In this document: positions 1-16,923 of the stretch, in pieces
Position numbering within the stretch: position 1 is the stretch's first letter
Layout of the letters: each line of letters starts with the position of its first letter
DNA from: Prunella strophiata
Taxonomy: Eukaryota > Chordata > Aves > Passeriformes > Prunellidae
Length of the DNA stretch: 64,000 bases
Direction: 5' to 3'
Assembly: GCA_036583965.1 (NCBI GenBank)
Contig: JAZBQD010000019.1
Coordinates: forward strand, 19,325,085 to 19,389,084
Translations under genes and position numbers: made by a program
Notes under the pieces: model-generated
The model's input: only the letters and a program-made list of their open reading frames with translations
Told to the model about the DNA's origin: nothing
The model's database searches: none

Positions 1-3000
1 ATTTATTTTTGTGGGTTTTTTTCTTGATAATTATTGTTTTAATAGCAATTTTTAAACTTCACAGATTCTTTCACCATGAGTTATTCTATATGATTTTCCA
101 TTATCTTACATTTTTCCTTATATTGGGTTAAATTACCCAAGGCAAATGTTTCAAGGCAAACGCAACAAGATTTCTGTTTGAAGGCTAACAGAGGACATAT
201 ACACACAAAGACATACTCATATGACTCTGGAGACACAAATATATTTTCCTCTCCCAGACTAACAAACTCTGACCTGTCTCTGGGATTTTGTAGTTTGTAC
301 AGAAATGTGTCATTAAAAACAAACAAACAAACAAACAAACAAACAAACAAACAAACAAACAAAACCAACCAACCAAAACAAACAAACAAACATCACCAAA
401 TTACCCATAACTGGATTAGAAATCAAGTAGGCTTTTGTTATCTAGTACACTCAATTTTTAAAAAATAATTGTATTTTCATAAGAGCAGAATGTACTTAGC
501 TGTTTTCTTGAATTCTTTTCTTGCCATGTTGCAATTTTTAGTCAAATTGATGCACTGCATTTGGTCCCAGAAATCTGGTGACACAGACATTTAAGCAATG
601 CCCTTTGACATAAAAGCAATTATTAGTGATGCACAGAGGGTAAGAAAGAGCTTCTGTTTTAATGTCAATAGCTCATTTGTACTAATTATGTCTGCTTGCA
701 TAACAGAGGTGGGTGTTATTGGCCTAACTTCTGAAGTGATTTCTGAAGAAAATGTACTTCTAGATTGGAATAAGGTCTTTGTGATTTCCTTCAGCACATA
801 TTTTGAAGGGAGTCCTAAGCCATGTTCAAGAGCCACAGCTGACTTCAAAAATAAAAATTTCTATTTATTTATATAATAGTAGCTATGGTTTCAAAGTTAG
901 ACAGCTCTCAGCAGCTACTATAAGGAACAGGCCACATGAGACCATGTATAATGTTCATTTGAAAATCTGTTTATGAGTGGGATGACTTTAAAAAAAAAAA
1001 AAAACCCAAACCCTGTATGCTTTGGTTGTCTGCCACTTGTGAATATAAATGAACATTGCTTACCTAAGTTGCAAAAGTTTTGTTTAGTAATATTTGGAAA
1101 GTGCTTTTGCACCTAATTATCAGAAGATAACATAATTATCAAGTATTGTGACTTTGCTGGACAAGAAGGAGCAAAAGCAAACATGCAGGATCCATTCGTC
1201 AAGTATGAATTTCCCCTAAACTTCATTAAAAAATTCAAGCATATTTACACATGCAAAGCAACAGAATTAATCATATCACATAACTGGAGAACAAAGAATC
1301 TATTTTGAAAACAAAATTTATAATGAAAGCATTTTCCTCTACCAAAGCAAGCTGACAGAAATCTTTTTTTTTTTTAGATTCACTGCTGAATTTGACTTGC
1401 TTGAATTCTTTAAAGAGTTTTGCATGGTACTCACAGTAGGATCCTTGCTATCAGATACAGGCTTGCTTCTCCTTCCCTTTAACTTGAAATAAAATGTAAA
1501 ACAAAAGAAATTAAAGAAGGGGGAGGAGAGGGGAAGACACTGTTATAACTTGAGATAAATATATAAATTTTATTTTTAAAAAAAGAAAAATTTGGTACAG
1601 AATCTCTAAATATATCAAAGTGGGGTTTTTCGTAACCTTAGTGCTGCAACATCTCACATAAGCATTCCATGAACAGAGGACCTAGAAGAGGATATTATTA
1701 CACTCATATCCAATATGTGATTTGCCTGACATTTAGCACAAATCAGGCTAATCTAGGACCCAAGCTGAGTGACCATAGGTATATGTGCTTACATATGTGT
1801 TTGCAGACTATCCTTTAAAAAACCTTGCCTAATTTTGACATTCTGTGCTATAAACAAGCAAACAGAGGAAAAAAAAGAAAAAAAAAAAAAAAGTTATTCC
1901 TTTTTAAGCAAAGTTGAAAGACAAACCCTAGAGGGGTCCAAAAGAAAAAGAAACCTGAGCAGTGAAATAACACGAACTATGTAAATGCAAGGAATTAATG
2001 AAAAGCCACTATTGCCATTTAAGCAATTGCATATTGAGCCTCCAGAAGGAATCTGAGAAGTCAGAATTAGCCTGGAAAGTAACAGCCAAATCGTGGTGAG
2101 AAAAACTCTGTCTGAATTCAGACCCAAGGAAATGGTGAAAGTGCCTGGGGATGTGATGGCTGGAACATCTGACAGCACTCTGGTAAAAGGCCAAGGGGGG
2201 CACTAGGCCAGCTGCCATCACAGCTAAGTTCACCACCTAAGGAGACAGAAATTCTTCTGTGCCTGTCATCAGAGAACTGCATCTGTTTCTCTAAATGATA
2301 TACAAGACCTTATGTACGTAGCAGGAACCTTTGCCTCAGAAACGGAACGTAGCACAGGGGAGTTGGGGAGAACGAGCTGTCCCTGAGGAGCAAGGCCAGT
2401 TCATACAAGCACAGAGACAGCAGCTGTGATTGACAGGATTGGTTCTATCTGGAGAGAAGAATCAGCTGAGAGTGCTTTTATATTATTTTTTTAGTGTTCT
2501 TTATCCCTACACTTTTTTATGTTTGTCTTCAGTAACATCAGCACAAAGGATTTTCTTTTGATCTGGTTTATGCTCTAGCCGGGGGCCATCTTACTCTAAG
2601 CAGGGTCAGGAAAATGGAAGAACAAACATGGGTGACTTCTTTCCTATCTCATTTAGAAGACATGCATGATGGCTTTCAAACACACTGCTTAATTCAAAAA
2701 GCCTCTCAATGAAAGTTTAACGAAAGAAACAAATATACAAACAAACAAAAGAAACCACTCCAGCCAACCAGGCAAACAAACCCCCCACATCTTGCTCATT
2801 TCTTTCTAGGACAGAAAATTAATTTAAAGTCGATTATATATCCTTCACTTGGGTGATGATCTCATCTGTGCTTCTCAAACTACTTATGCAAGGCTGTCTT
2901 GCTTATGTATAGGAATAATGAACATGAATATTTCTTTATTATGGATGATGATTAATCACTAATCATTCTGCCCAGAATAAAGCTATAAAGCTTCTTCTAG

Positions 3001-4522
3001 TTTTCTTAGGAATATCTGCAGAGAAGATCCTCATCAGCAGTCTGTAATGATGATGATTCACTTCCTCACCACTCCCATACTCTTCCCTTCCCCTATGAAA
3101 ACACTGAGTCTTGCAAACTCAGTGGTTTAATTTTTTTTTTAGATCAAATATAAATGGATTTGTCTCAGCATGGAAAGAGTAATTTTTAAACCAGGGTCTT
3201 GACTAATGTGTTCAATACTGACAGGGAAAAGAGAAGTACATGCCTAGAACCTAGTTAACCATAAGTTAACACCTTATGTTTTTTATCCTCTTCACAATGT
3301 TCTGTGCTATTAGCTGGACAGCCAAACTCTGTTATGACTCAGATAATCACATTATAATAAATGATAATATTTACCTCAAATGTTCTAAATGAATAATTTC
3401 AATCAAGAATTTAGCTTGTTTTCTATTGCTATAGGTGCATTTCACATTGGAAGGGTCAGATGGGTCTTAAAAACATCTGAAAGTAATTCAAGGTTTTTTA
3501 CTTGAAACCTGTGTAACCCCACCATGGTCTGGGTGCTACAGGTTTGATTATAATATGCCATTGATCCTGAACACATAAGAAAGTATATTGAATGACATTA
3601 ATATCTATTAAATCAAGTAAATAATAACACTTTTATTGTGAGTCTTCCCAAATTATTTTTCTCCCTTTTCCCATCTTTTAAAGACCTTTAGATGTTTCTC
3701 CAGCTTGCAGATATTCAAGTTTCCCATGCATAAACATCCTACATTTAAAGCATATTTTTTTGTACTTTGTATTTATATTTTCAATAAATAAACAATATAA
3801 TGAAGATATAATTTCTCACAGTGAGCCTTGCCTTGGTTTTAGCCAGAAGAGATGTTTTTTGCACTAGACTTGAGAGGCACAGGCTGGAGCTATGTGGGCC
3901 TGTCTAGGTTGTTCTACACCCCTCACTCACCACTGGGGGTGGAAATAAGGGACACACTTTCTGGGAAGTAGGAGTTTCAGGTGATTCCACCAGATGCTCT
4001 GTTCAGCATCTCTTTCCCTAACTTCAACAGGTACACTACTATATTTAAATCTTTATAAAACATTTTGAAAGCTCCAAGTTCAAAGATCTATACATATGCG
4101 TGTCTTTAGCAAGATATTGTCATTTTTTATTTTTATAATAACTAAAGTTAATGATCCATCTTTGAGCACAGGCTTGTATCTGCTTTATTTTTTTTCCCCT
4201 CTTTAACTCCATAAACATAACCCTGTGCATCCCATCATCCTTCCATTTGCCTTGACCAGATTATACCTTGAATGAATCAAACAAAATCTGTCTTGGGACC
4301 AGAAAAAATGTAGTGTTCATATGCTACAGATGAAGCATTAAGTGTGAGAAAACTTTGTTCTTCCTGCACATGTTCATACTGTCATTGCCATTTTTAACTG
4401 CATTTAAAGAGCTACCAAAGAACCCTGACATTTATTAGATCATATCCTAGTACAGGAGGTCAAATTCTTTCCCAGGTAGAACCCAAGTTAGAATATGTCT
4501 TGAATTTCTGTAATATGAGGGG
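1..4522. other. AT-rich noncoding sequence
   Basis: Apart from the (ACAA)n array, this stretch shows no gene, RNA gene or recognisable transposon. It contains short A runs (about 990-1004 and 1875-1892) and a slightly GC-richer patch around 2150-2460 that resembles neither CR1 nor a known LTR by eye. All open frames are below about 105 codons, overlap on both strands and look random in composition. It is best read as intergenic or intronic single-copy DNA. Confidence 0.7.
315..392. repeat. (ACAA)n microsatellite with ACC variants
   Basis: An ACAA tetranucleotide array runs from about 315, passes through a short AACC-like interruption near 364-375, and resumes as ACAA. The plus strand is made only of A and C throughout. 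The array creates long spurious open frames on both strands, including a Cys/Leu/Phe/Val-rich one on the minus strand, which should not be taken as genes. Similar A/C-only tracts recur at 55189-55276, 62376-62466 and 63362-63420. Confidence 0.95.

Positions 4523-4571
<49 letters not shown>
4523..4571. repeat. Poly(A) run, 49 bases
   Basis: An uninterrupted run of 49 adenines starts right after GGGG and is followed by AGTAAAAAAG. Nothing upstream resembles a retroposed transcript, and avian CR1 and CR1-driven SINEs do not end in poly(A), so the run is not readily explained as a retroposon tail. Replication slippage is the likelier origin. Confidence 0.95.
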
Positions 4572-4576
<5 letters not shown>

Positions 4577-7500
4577 AAAGTCAGATCGTGGCTGGCTGAA
4601 TTTTGGGAGCATACTACTTGCGCAGCAAGACCTTTTAACACTTGCTGGTGCTTTGCAGGACATATGAAATGCTTTGATCAGTGTCAGGGACTTAAAAACC
4701 TTCAAAATATCTGTGTGTAAGAGAAATACCTGATTGCACTGACAAAGTTGTCTACCTCTGCACTGTTTTTCAGGTCATGTACTGTTTAACTGTGTCTCAT
4801 ACCAGAATGGCCAAACAATTCCACCAGTATTCTGGCATGAGCTTGATATTGTTATCTGTTGTAAGAAGGACACACCAGTTTGCAAAGGTCATGAGAACTT
4901 TCCTCCTAGAGATAAAGGACTAATCAGACTCTACCACCCCTAACTTGGAAGATTGGGTTGCCTATTGGAGTGCAAGATATTTCACATGGAAGTTATTTTT
5001 GTCACTACTGAAACCAGGTGGGTTCTTGAAACCGAGTTTCAGTGAGAGAGACTGATAGCACAGAGAATATGAGTTGCAAGAGACACATTTAAACACTCAG
5101 TAGTCAAATTATAAAGGAATAAGGTTGACACTTTATGTTAAAAATGCTTGTCTCCTAAAACATGATGTATTTTATGTTTATATAAGATACTCAGTATGCT
5201 ACATCATCACACAATACTGTGCAAAAACTTTCAATTTTACTGCAGTTTTAGTACAGTGCATTCAATATTCAAGATATTCAAAGAAAATTGCTTAGTGTGT
5301 AGTCAGTGTTTAACATTTTAACTGGTTTTATTTAGCTACAAAACATATAGATTATAACAATATAAAGGTACTGACTGGCAATCAGGTACAATTTACAACT
5401 ATTGCATGTGAATAAATAGCTTTCTGCTAGTTAATTGAAATTCCAGATATTTAAACATCAAAAAAAATTTTAAAGGGATCCTATGTACTTTGTCCCTCTT
5501 CTTTGAACTATTGGCTACTGCGTTTATGTACTTTATTTCCTCTTGCTAATGTTATTTCATCTTGATATGTTAAAGGATTGTACTTAGGAAAATAAATAAT
5601 TAGCCTGCAAGAGGGTCATAGTGTGTCGTTGGCTTTGAACAGCCCTATGAATGTCACAGAAAGTTGTGCTTTAGGTAATATTGATTGGTTTTCTGTCATT
5701 TAAAAAAATATATGAATGTTCAAACACACACACACACAGAGAAACACTCCCCTTCTTTCTGAATCTCCTATATTTTCAGTCATTCATGTTTTATTTACTA
5801 TCTATGTGCTAAGAAAGAAATAAATAATATGAATGAATTATATAACAGTACTTTGGTGAAGACTCCAGAAATATAAAAGGATGCTATAAAGAAGAAAGAG
5901 ATTAATTGTACTTCATAGTCAAGGAAGACAGATAAAGAAATAATTGCCTCAAGCTTCAGTGGGAAAAAATGTAGGCTAAATATTAGGACAAAAGATTTAC
6001 TGCTGAAAGAAGAGTTAAACACCTCAATGGAATAAGCTGTCAAGCAAAGTTTTGTAACTGCCATAATTGGGATTATTAATGACTAGAACAGTTTACCAAA
6101 TAGAAAAGATAGGTCACTGATAACAACAGCTAGTTCTGTCATGATGTAGATGGATCTTGGTGTCTAACAGATAGATTGTGCAGCTGAAATATTGGTCCTC
6201 TCTTGGTGAACCAAATTTCCTTCTACCCAGGAGGTTTTGGAACATATCAAATTTCACACAAAAAAGAAGTTCAGGACATGTATAAATGAATGAGTCAGCT
6301 AGTTAAGGTTTGGTTGCCCAAAATTCTGAATTTTCTCTGAATATCAACACTTGCTTCATTCTGTGACACACATTTGTATCTGTATCATTTCTAGGCATTC
6401 TCTACTGCAGTAAAGCTAGTATCATACTAGTCGTGAAAATTTACAAGAGTTAAGTACATAGTTCTGTAGTCATTAAACTTAACAGAAAACATCTCAAACA
6501 TAGACTCAGCCCAAATTTCATATCATCTGAATATACATGCAAAATATTACCAGTCTTTTAATTTCTAGTAAAAGATATGCTGATAGCATTTGTTTAAAAT
6601 GTTCTGTTTTGTTGGGGTTTTTTTACAAAATATTTGGAAACATAACCTAGGGTCAGGAATTTGGTGTTTAAAACCCCAGATATTCTTGCTGTCCAAGTTA
6701 GTTAGTATTTTATATTTTTTATATCCTGCAGAATAATATGATGGAATAAATTAATGGTGGTAAATTTATTAGAAAATTGTTTTCAGAGCACCACAGAACA
6801 CCAATTGTGATATCAAATCACCAATTACATGTTCAAACCATTGTCAATAATGTCACTTAATTGCATGCTGGGATATTAAATTCAATCCAAATGGTAAAAT
6901 GTGCATTTGAGATTGATTAGTTTATTACTTAAATGCATTAGCTGGTTACTTAAAATTGATTAGCAAGGTTTCAGTTCAGTGCAGGAAATTGCTGTTAATC
7001 CCAGCACTTCTCTCTTTATTCCCCAGTTACATCAAATACACTACATGCAACTGGTAGAAAAAATTGCACTGGCCTTCTTCAGAATTTCTACCTATAAATC
7101 ACAAGAGGCCAAAGACAGGATGTTTCATGAATAAGTTTGGCTCTTTGACTTACAGGACAAAAGCATGCTGGGAAAGAGCACATCTTTGCAGCCCTGCTTA
7201 TTTACTAGGAGTGGCATCCAAAGCACTTGAGCAGAATGGTGAATTTTGCTTACTCACCTTGAAAAATACAACCTTGACAAAAAGCCCTGTTTGGTATAGC
7301 AGTTCAATGCCACAGGATTTAGATTTTAAATTCTCAAGTGTTCATTGCTGTATATTTAGCATGTGTGTGTGCTTCAGTGGAAAGTCTGTAAAGCTGGTGG
7401 ATCTTAATGCGCATTCTTAGTATCAGGCTCTCCATAAAGTAATATCAGTATCTGATTTTTTCCTTAAAGCATGACTGTGCTGGTGCTTGTGCACACATTC

Positions 7501-8820
7501 TAACAAACTAGTTTGAGATGCTTGAAGAAATTAAGCAGAGTTCAAAAGTCTGTGCTTTCCTTAGCCTGAATTGATGCAATTTCAGCATGAAGAGGAGCTA
7601 ATAAGGGAAATGGAGAGACTATAAACCAGTAATCGCTTACCATGATGGAGTCCTGCGTATTCATGCCCTGTCCTAGTTCTTTTGGTATTGTTATTGCTCT
7701 ATTTTGAGGAATCATTACAAGAAATATATGCTACAACCAATTAATCTTTCTGGAATCAGATTTTAAATTTACTTCATCTTTCTAAAGTGAAATTAAGTCT
7801 TTATATTTAGAGATGAATTCTGAATCTCAAATAGGATGTTCCTTTAAACTTAAACTTCTCACTAAACAATATTTCAAGTATACATCTGTCTTCACTCTTA
7901 TTTTTAAATTACTTCTTGCCTGCCATCAGGTTTTTGATGCCATTTTGATGTGCCAAACTTCCCGATATAATTTTTAGTCAGTGTGATGTTCTCTGTTCCT
8001 GTAGGGATGTCAAATATATTATAACAACTTATAATAATAAACAGGAAAATTCTTTAAAATGTTTAATTAATCTAACTCAGAATTTTGAACTGATTGTAAA
8101 TCTCAAAGCTAATTTTCAGTGGACGTAAGGACAGATTCCTTTGACAACTTCACTTAGATAGACTGAGATAGGAAATATCAGAACTTTACTGGTTTTAACT
8201 GGTTTCTAAAATTCCTCTTAAAAATGGTTTATGGACTCAAAGCATCCACTAGTCACATTACAAATCTGTTGTGGTTAGTCACTTGAAAAAAATTATGACC
8301 TCCCCACTTGCTCTTTGTTTCCTGATGTATACCTAGTCATTCCACTAGATACATAAACATTTCTAATAACAAGAAAAATATTTGTAAATAACCTTGGTAA
8401 ATGGCTGCTATTAATAATCCTATAGAGGGTCTATTTTTTAACCTTATAATTCTCATGATATACTAAAAACATAAAGATGCAGATTTCTTTAGACTAAGTC
8501 CACCCCAACAAACTTCACCTTCTGTGGTGAAAAAGGAAAACATTCTATTAAAGAATAGCAAATTTCATGGAAGAAAGACCAGTCTAAGAATATGAAGCGT
8601 CTCTGAAAACCTTCCACATAAGCATAGTAGCTATTTTTTTTTAATTCTCAGCTCCTCAAGGTACATTAGAAGTGCCTTGAATAAAGATCAGCAAAGGAAG
8701 ATAGTGGAACATTTACCATCTGGTTAGTTGAGTTTTTTATAAGATCCAGGAAATTAGACGAAGGACAGTACAAATGCTGATTCTTTGTTTTGGAAGAGAA
8801 ACTAATTTGAAAAGTATCCC

Positions 8821-8823
<3 letters not shown>
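4572..8823. other. AT-rich noncoding sequence
   Basis: No gene is visible. There is a short (CA)n at 5724-5740. The frame at 7064-7420 (118 codons) has no recognisable domain, and a splice-donor-like AAG|GTGAGT lies inside it on the opposite strand, so no gene is called. The sub-region 6790-7030 is rich in homeodomain-type TAAT/ATTA cores and is listed separately as a possible regulatory element. Confidence 0.65.
6790..7030. promoter_or_regulatory. Candidate conserved noncoding element (speculative)
   Basis: This segment is free of simple repeats and dense in homeodomain-like cores (CAATTA, TTAATTG, ATTAG). It also has a Sox-like CCATTGTC near 6838 and a tract of GATTAG/GATTAGC repeats near 6915-6965. 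That texture is typical of developmental enhancers in vertebrate gene deserts. Sequence alone cannot show conservation, and AT-rich DNA supplies such motifs by chance, so confidence is low. Confidence 0.15.

Positions 8824-8894
<71 letters not shown>
8824..8894. repeat. (TA)n microsatellite / AT palindrome
   Basis: A TA dinucleotide array of about 71 bases has a single phase slip (TAATAT) near 8856. Each half is self-complementary and the slip sits near the centre, so the whole tract could extrude as a cruciform or hairpin. It lies about 260 bases upstream of the 1501-base A tract. The Tyr/Ile-rich frames it creates are not genes. Confidence 0.95.
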
Positions 8895-13761
<4,867 letters not shown>

Positions 13762-13908
13762 CATACAGAATCACAGAAAGTCTAAGGCTGGTGAGAGCCT
13801 CCTGAGACCAACTAATTCAACTTTCCCACTCAAAGTATGGTCAGTTATAGCAGGATGCCAATGACTATATCAAGTCAAGTTTTAAATATCTCACAGGAGA
13901 CAGACAGT

Positions 13909-13923
13909 AAAAAAAAAAAAAAA
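13909..13923. repeat. Poly(A) run inside CR1, 15 bases
   Basis: An A15 run sits within the CR1 copy, at a position where the recalled family consensus has no long A run. It must therefore have formed or grown after insertion. Confidence 0.9.
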
Positions 13924-13971
13924 CCAACAAACTCTCCAGGCAACAGATTGCAGTGTTTGTCTACCCTAATG

Positions 13972-13975
<4 letters not shown>

Positions 13976-14007
<32 letters not shown>
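13976..14007. repeat. Poly(A) run inside CR1, 32 bases
   Basis: An A32 run replaces what is normally a short AGTAAAAAAG-type segment in the reverse complement of CR1. The CR1-like sequence continues in register on both sides, which points to in-place slippage expansion and not to an inserted retroposon tail. Confidence 0.9.
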
Positions 14008-14009
<2 letters not shown>

Positions 14010-16902
14010 GGATTTTCCTGTATTTACATATGTGCCTTCCTGCTTTTTTGCTTTTTTCATGTCACTGGATGACAGTGAAAATAGCTGTTCTGCAGTCTTT
14101 CTCTACCCCACACTGGTTTTTTAATACATATCTTTCCTGGTGTTTTATTACTCACCTTATCTCCTGTCTCTAACATCCAGTCTAAGGATTTCTTTATTAG
14201 CTATTGACAGCTCTCCCTGCCCTACACTCCTCTCTGTATATTTGTGTCTGTCTGTATCTGTATTATGACTATATAAAGTGTGTCTAACGGTCTGCTCTAA
14301 CCTAGCTGATATTTTTATTATCAAATCTTTTCTTCCTTTCTCTGTTTCAAACCATAAAATACACAAATTCCCCAGTCCTCCAAATGAAACAAGGCAGTCT
14401 GTGTGTGTGTGTTTTGCCAATAACAAGACTGTGGCTTCTGTGGACCTTTAGGACCTATCCATTCTGTATTTAAAGCTTTTCCCAGATGATTTGTTTTGGT
14501 TATCCTATTTCTTTTGGTGAATGAATTTAAATCTTTTAAAATATGAGATGACAAACATTTCTACCTTCATTCTGGTGTCCTAAGAGATGCTGTTCATCCA
14601 TCAATACCATTTAGCTAACTTTTTGCAATTACTTTAAAGATACCAGATTAATAAAATTTGCCCTGAACCTGGACTTCTTAGAAATCTAAAAATCTTTGGA
14701 AAGGTAAGGATATATTTTTTTCTGAAAGAATAGACTGACATATGAAAATCCTTCCTAATGACTTTTAGTAAGGTAAATGTTTAAGCACTCCTAAATCACC
14801 CTGACATCCTGGTTTATTTTGTCTTTTTTTCTAAGGAGAGGATCAGTGTAGTGTTTGCAGTTTTGATCCTGCATCAACAAGTGTGATCCAAAATTTTATT
14901 CAAACCTGATTTGAATGCCTTTGTTCATTAGATATTTAGGTGTTTAGATATTATGGAGATTTCAGTGATCACTCTTTAATATTTTTCTTGATGATAGAAT
15001 ACACAAATTTACTGTGATTGGGTGTTTTGACATATAATAATGGATAACTCATGTCTTCATTTAAAGTATGAGCATGAAAGGCAAAAGAGTAAAGAAATTC
15101 TGCCTCAGCTAGCTGATATGAGTGTGCAAATGTTGCCATTTGAATAGTTGGACGTTTAAGGCATGATATGTCATATCAGCAGTATCTAGACACAAACCTG
15201 CTACTGAGGTTCTTGGGATTTGAAATTGAATAGAAGGTAATTGAAAGACAATGAAGTGGATCTTCTTTGAGCTGTAAAAGTAGCATAATATTCCTTGTGT
15301 ACCAAAATACAAAGAAAGTGATGCAAGGAAGAGAGAAAGAGAAGACAGAAAGAGAAAGTTGAATGTTTATCAGGTTGTATACGTACCTGAGATGAAACAT
15401 GTAAATCTTTAGAAGAATTAATAAGGGACAGAATGTTATCAGCTGGCCTTATCATCCAAGGTATTGTGAGTTTGACTGATGTTCTGAATGCAATGTAAAT
15501 AAACTCCTATCTTTCAAAATCAGTATCACAAATGGCATTGAGCTTCAATTTTTGGAATAGTTGATAATATTAGCAAGACAATTAATAATAATAACTTGTT
15601 TTGCACCACCTAAATGTTGTCTGAAACACATTGTCATTGGTTCCAAATATCAAGGAAAACTTTTCTTTACTCTTATTTTTCTTTTATCTTTTCCACTGCA
15701 TGATAATCTCAATTAGCAGTCTAGTGCCCTTTATAGTTACCATATTTAGTCTGGAAAAGGAGAGGAGCACTTCTAGGAGATGATGAAAAGAATGACTGTA
15801 AGTTTTTACAGGATGCAAAAAGTGAAAGCTAAGGCACAGTAGCCTTACATCAGAGAAAACTAAGTTTATAATAAAGACCCCTATAGAGTATATCAATTTT
15901 ACTGCCTTCGTTTGGGTAAATAAATGAGAGATTTCTTTCTAAATTGTGAAAGACATGTGAATATTTTAAATAAACACAAGTGTAATGCTGTTAAGGAGAA
16001 GGAGAGGCAGTTTGCCAAGAAAATGAAAACTTTGAACTACTCACTGTAGAAAAGCAATGTGGGTTTTAATTCCTTCATATTTGAATTAAGACATGTGTTG
16101 TCCCATGTAACTCACACTATACCTGTTGAAGGCATCCTTTATCTGGCTGCTTTTTAAAGAGCTATGTGGTCTTGGACAACCTCTAATGTTACCTTTGCAG
16201 TACAAGAAAGCATTATAATGGCAAAAAGAAACTAAAACCCAAGAGCTTAGTTTATTCTGTGACCAAATTTGTTTTCTGCTATTCAAGATGAATAGTTCCT
16301 TATGCTGAAATTAATCCCACTAGAATCCCAGGATGAAATCTTGTCTACTTTGAAATTGGTGATAAAATTCTGCTGGATTTTAATGACTGCTGAATTTCAT
16401 GAGTATAAACTATCTGGAGCAAACAGAAAGAAGTCTTAAAAGCAAAAGGGAAAATGTTGACTTCATGATAGGTGAAATTCTGATTGGTTTTTTTTGTCTG
16501 CCCAATCACTTCTTTTAAAATGTTATTTTTAAAATTCATATCCTAGCAATTCTGAACAGATAGTAGCTAAAGGATTCATATCTGTATGCTCAAAATGCTA
16601 TTGGTAGAGGCAAAATCAAATACCTATTTCCACAACTGATCTGTACATAAGGTATGGCAACCCATATTGACTCCAGCTTTGAACATTTATCAAGATGTCT
16701 CTTTAATGTAATTCTAACATCATTTCCTGCTATTTTCTGCACCAAGCACAGGGGGACAAATAAGAGGAGGAATTCTAAATTTGTATTGAAGAACCTATGC
16801 TGTCTCTAAAGGAAGAATGATCTCTGGACAATTCTGCAGCACAGGAAATTATTTTCTAAAGACAGTGTTCACAAAGTTGGTCAAAAAAGTGAAGGAGAAC
16901 AC

Positions 16903-16923
16903 TTTTTTTTTTTTTTTTTTTTT
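16903..16923. repeat. Poly(T) run, 21 bases
   Basis: A pure T21 run (A21 on the minus strand) has no recognisable retroposon body on the minus strand next to it. Confidence 0.95.

Larger units (their letters stand above)
13762..14145 (-). mobile_element. CR1 LINE 3'-end fragment, degraded
   Basis: Read on the plus strand, the segment opens with ACAGAATCACAGA, a degenerate reverse complement of the CR1 3' octamer. It continues through diverged versions of the avian CR1 3' region: a 'gagcctcctgagaccaacta' block, a 'tatcaagtcaagttttaaat' block, 'ctccaggcaacagattgcag', and 'tcactggatgacagtgaaaa'. The element is therefore inserted in minus orientation and is 5'-truncated, as most CR1 copies are. 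Two adenine runs (13909-13923 and 13976-14007) interrupt it. The second falls where CR1 normally has only about six adenines. The copy is old and inactive. The inner boundary near 14145 is approximate. Confidence 0.8.

Noticed and set aside
81..389. Cys/Leu/Phe/Val-rich minus-strand frame as a membrane protein
   Set aside because: The hydrophobic repeat is the translation of the (ACAA)n microsatellite.
315..392. CRISPR-like array
   Set aside because: A simple tetranucleotide microsatellite without spacers, in an animal genome context.
7064..7420. 118-codon plus-strand frame
   Set aside because: No domain, no convincing acceptor or donor in frame, and composition like random AT-rich DNA.
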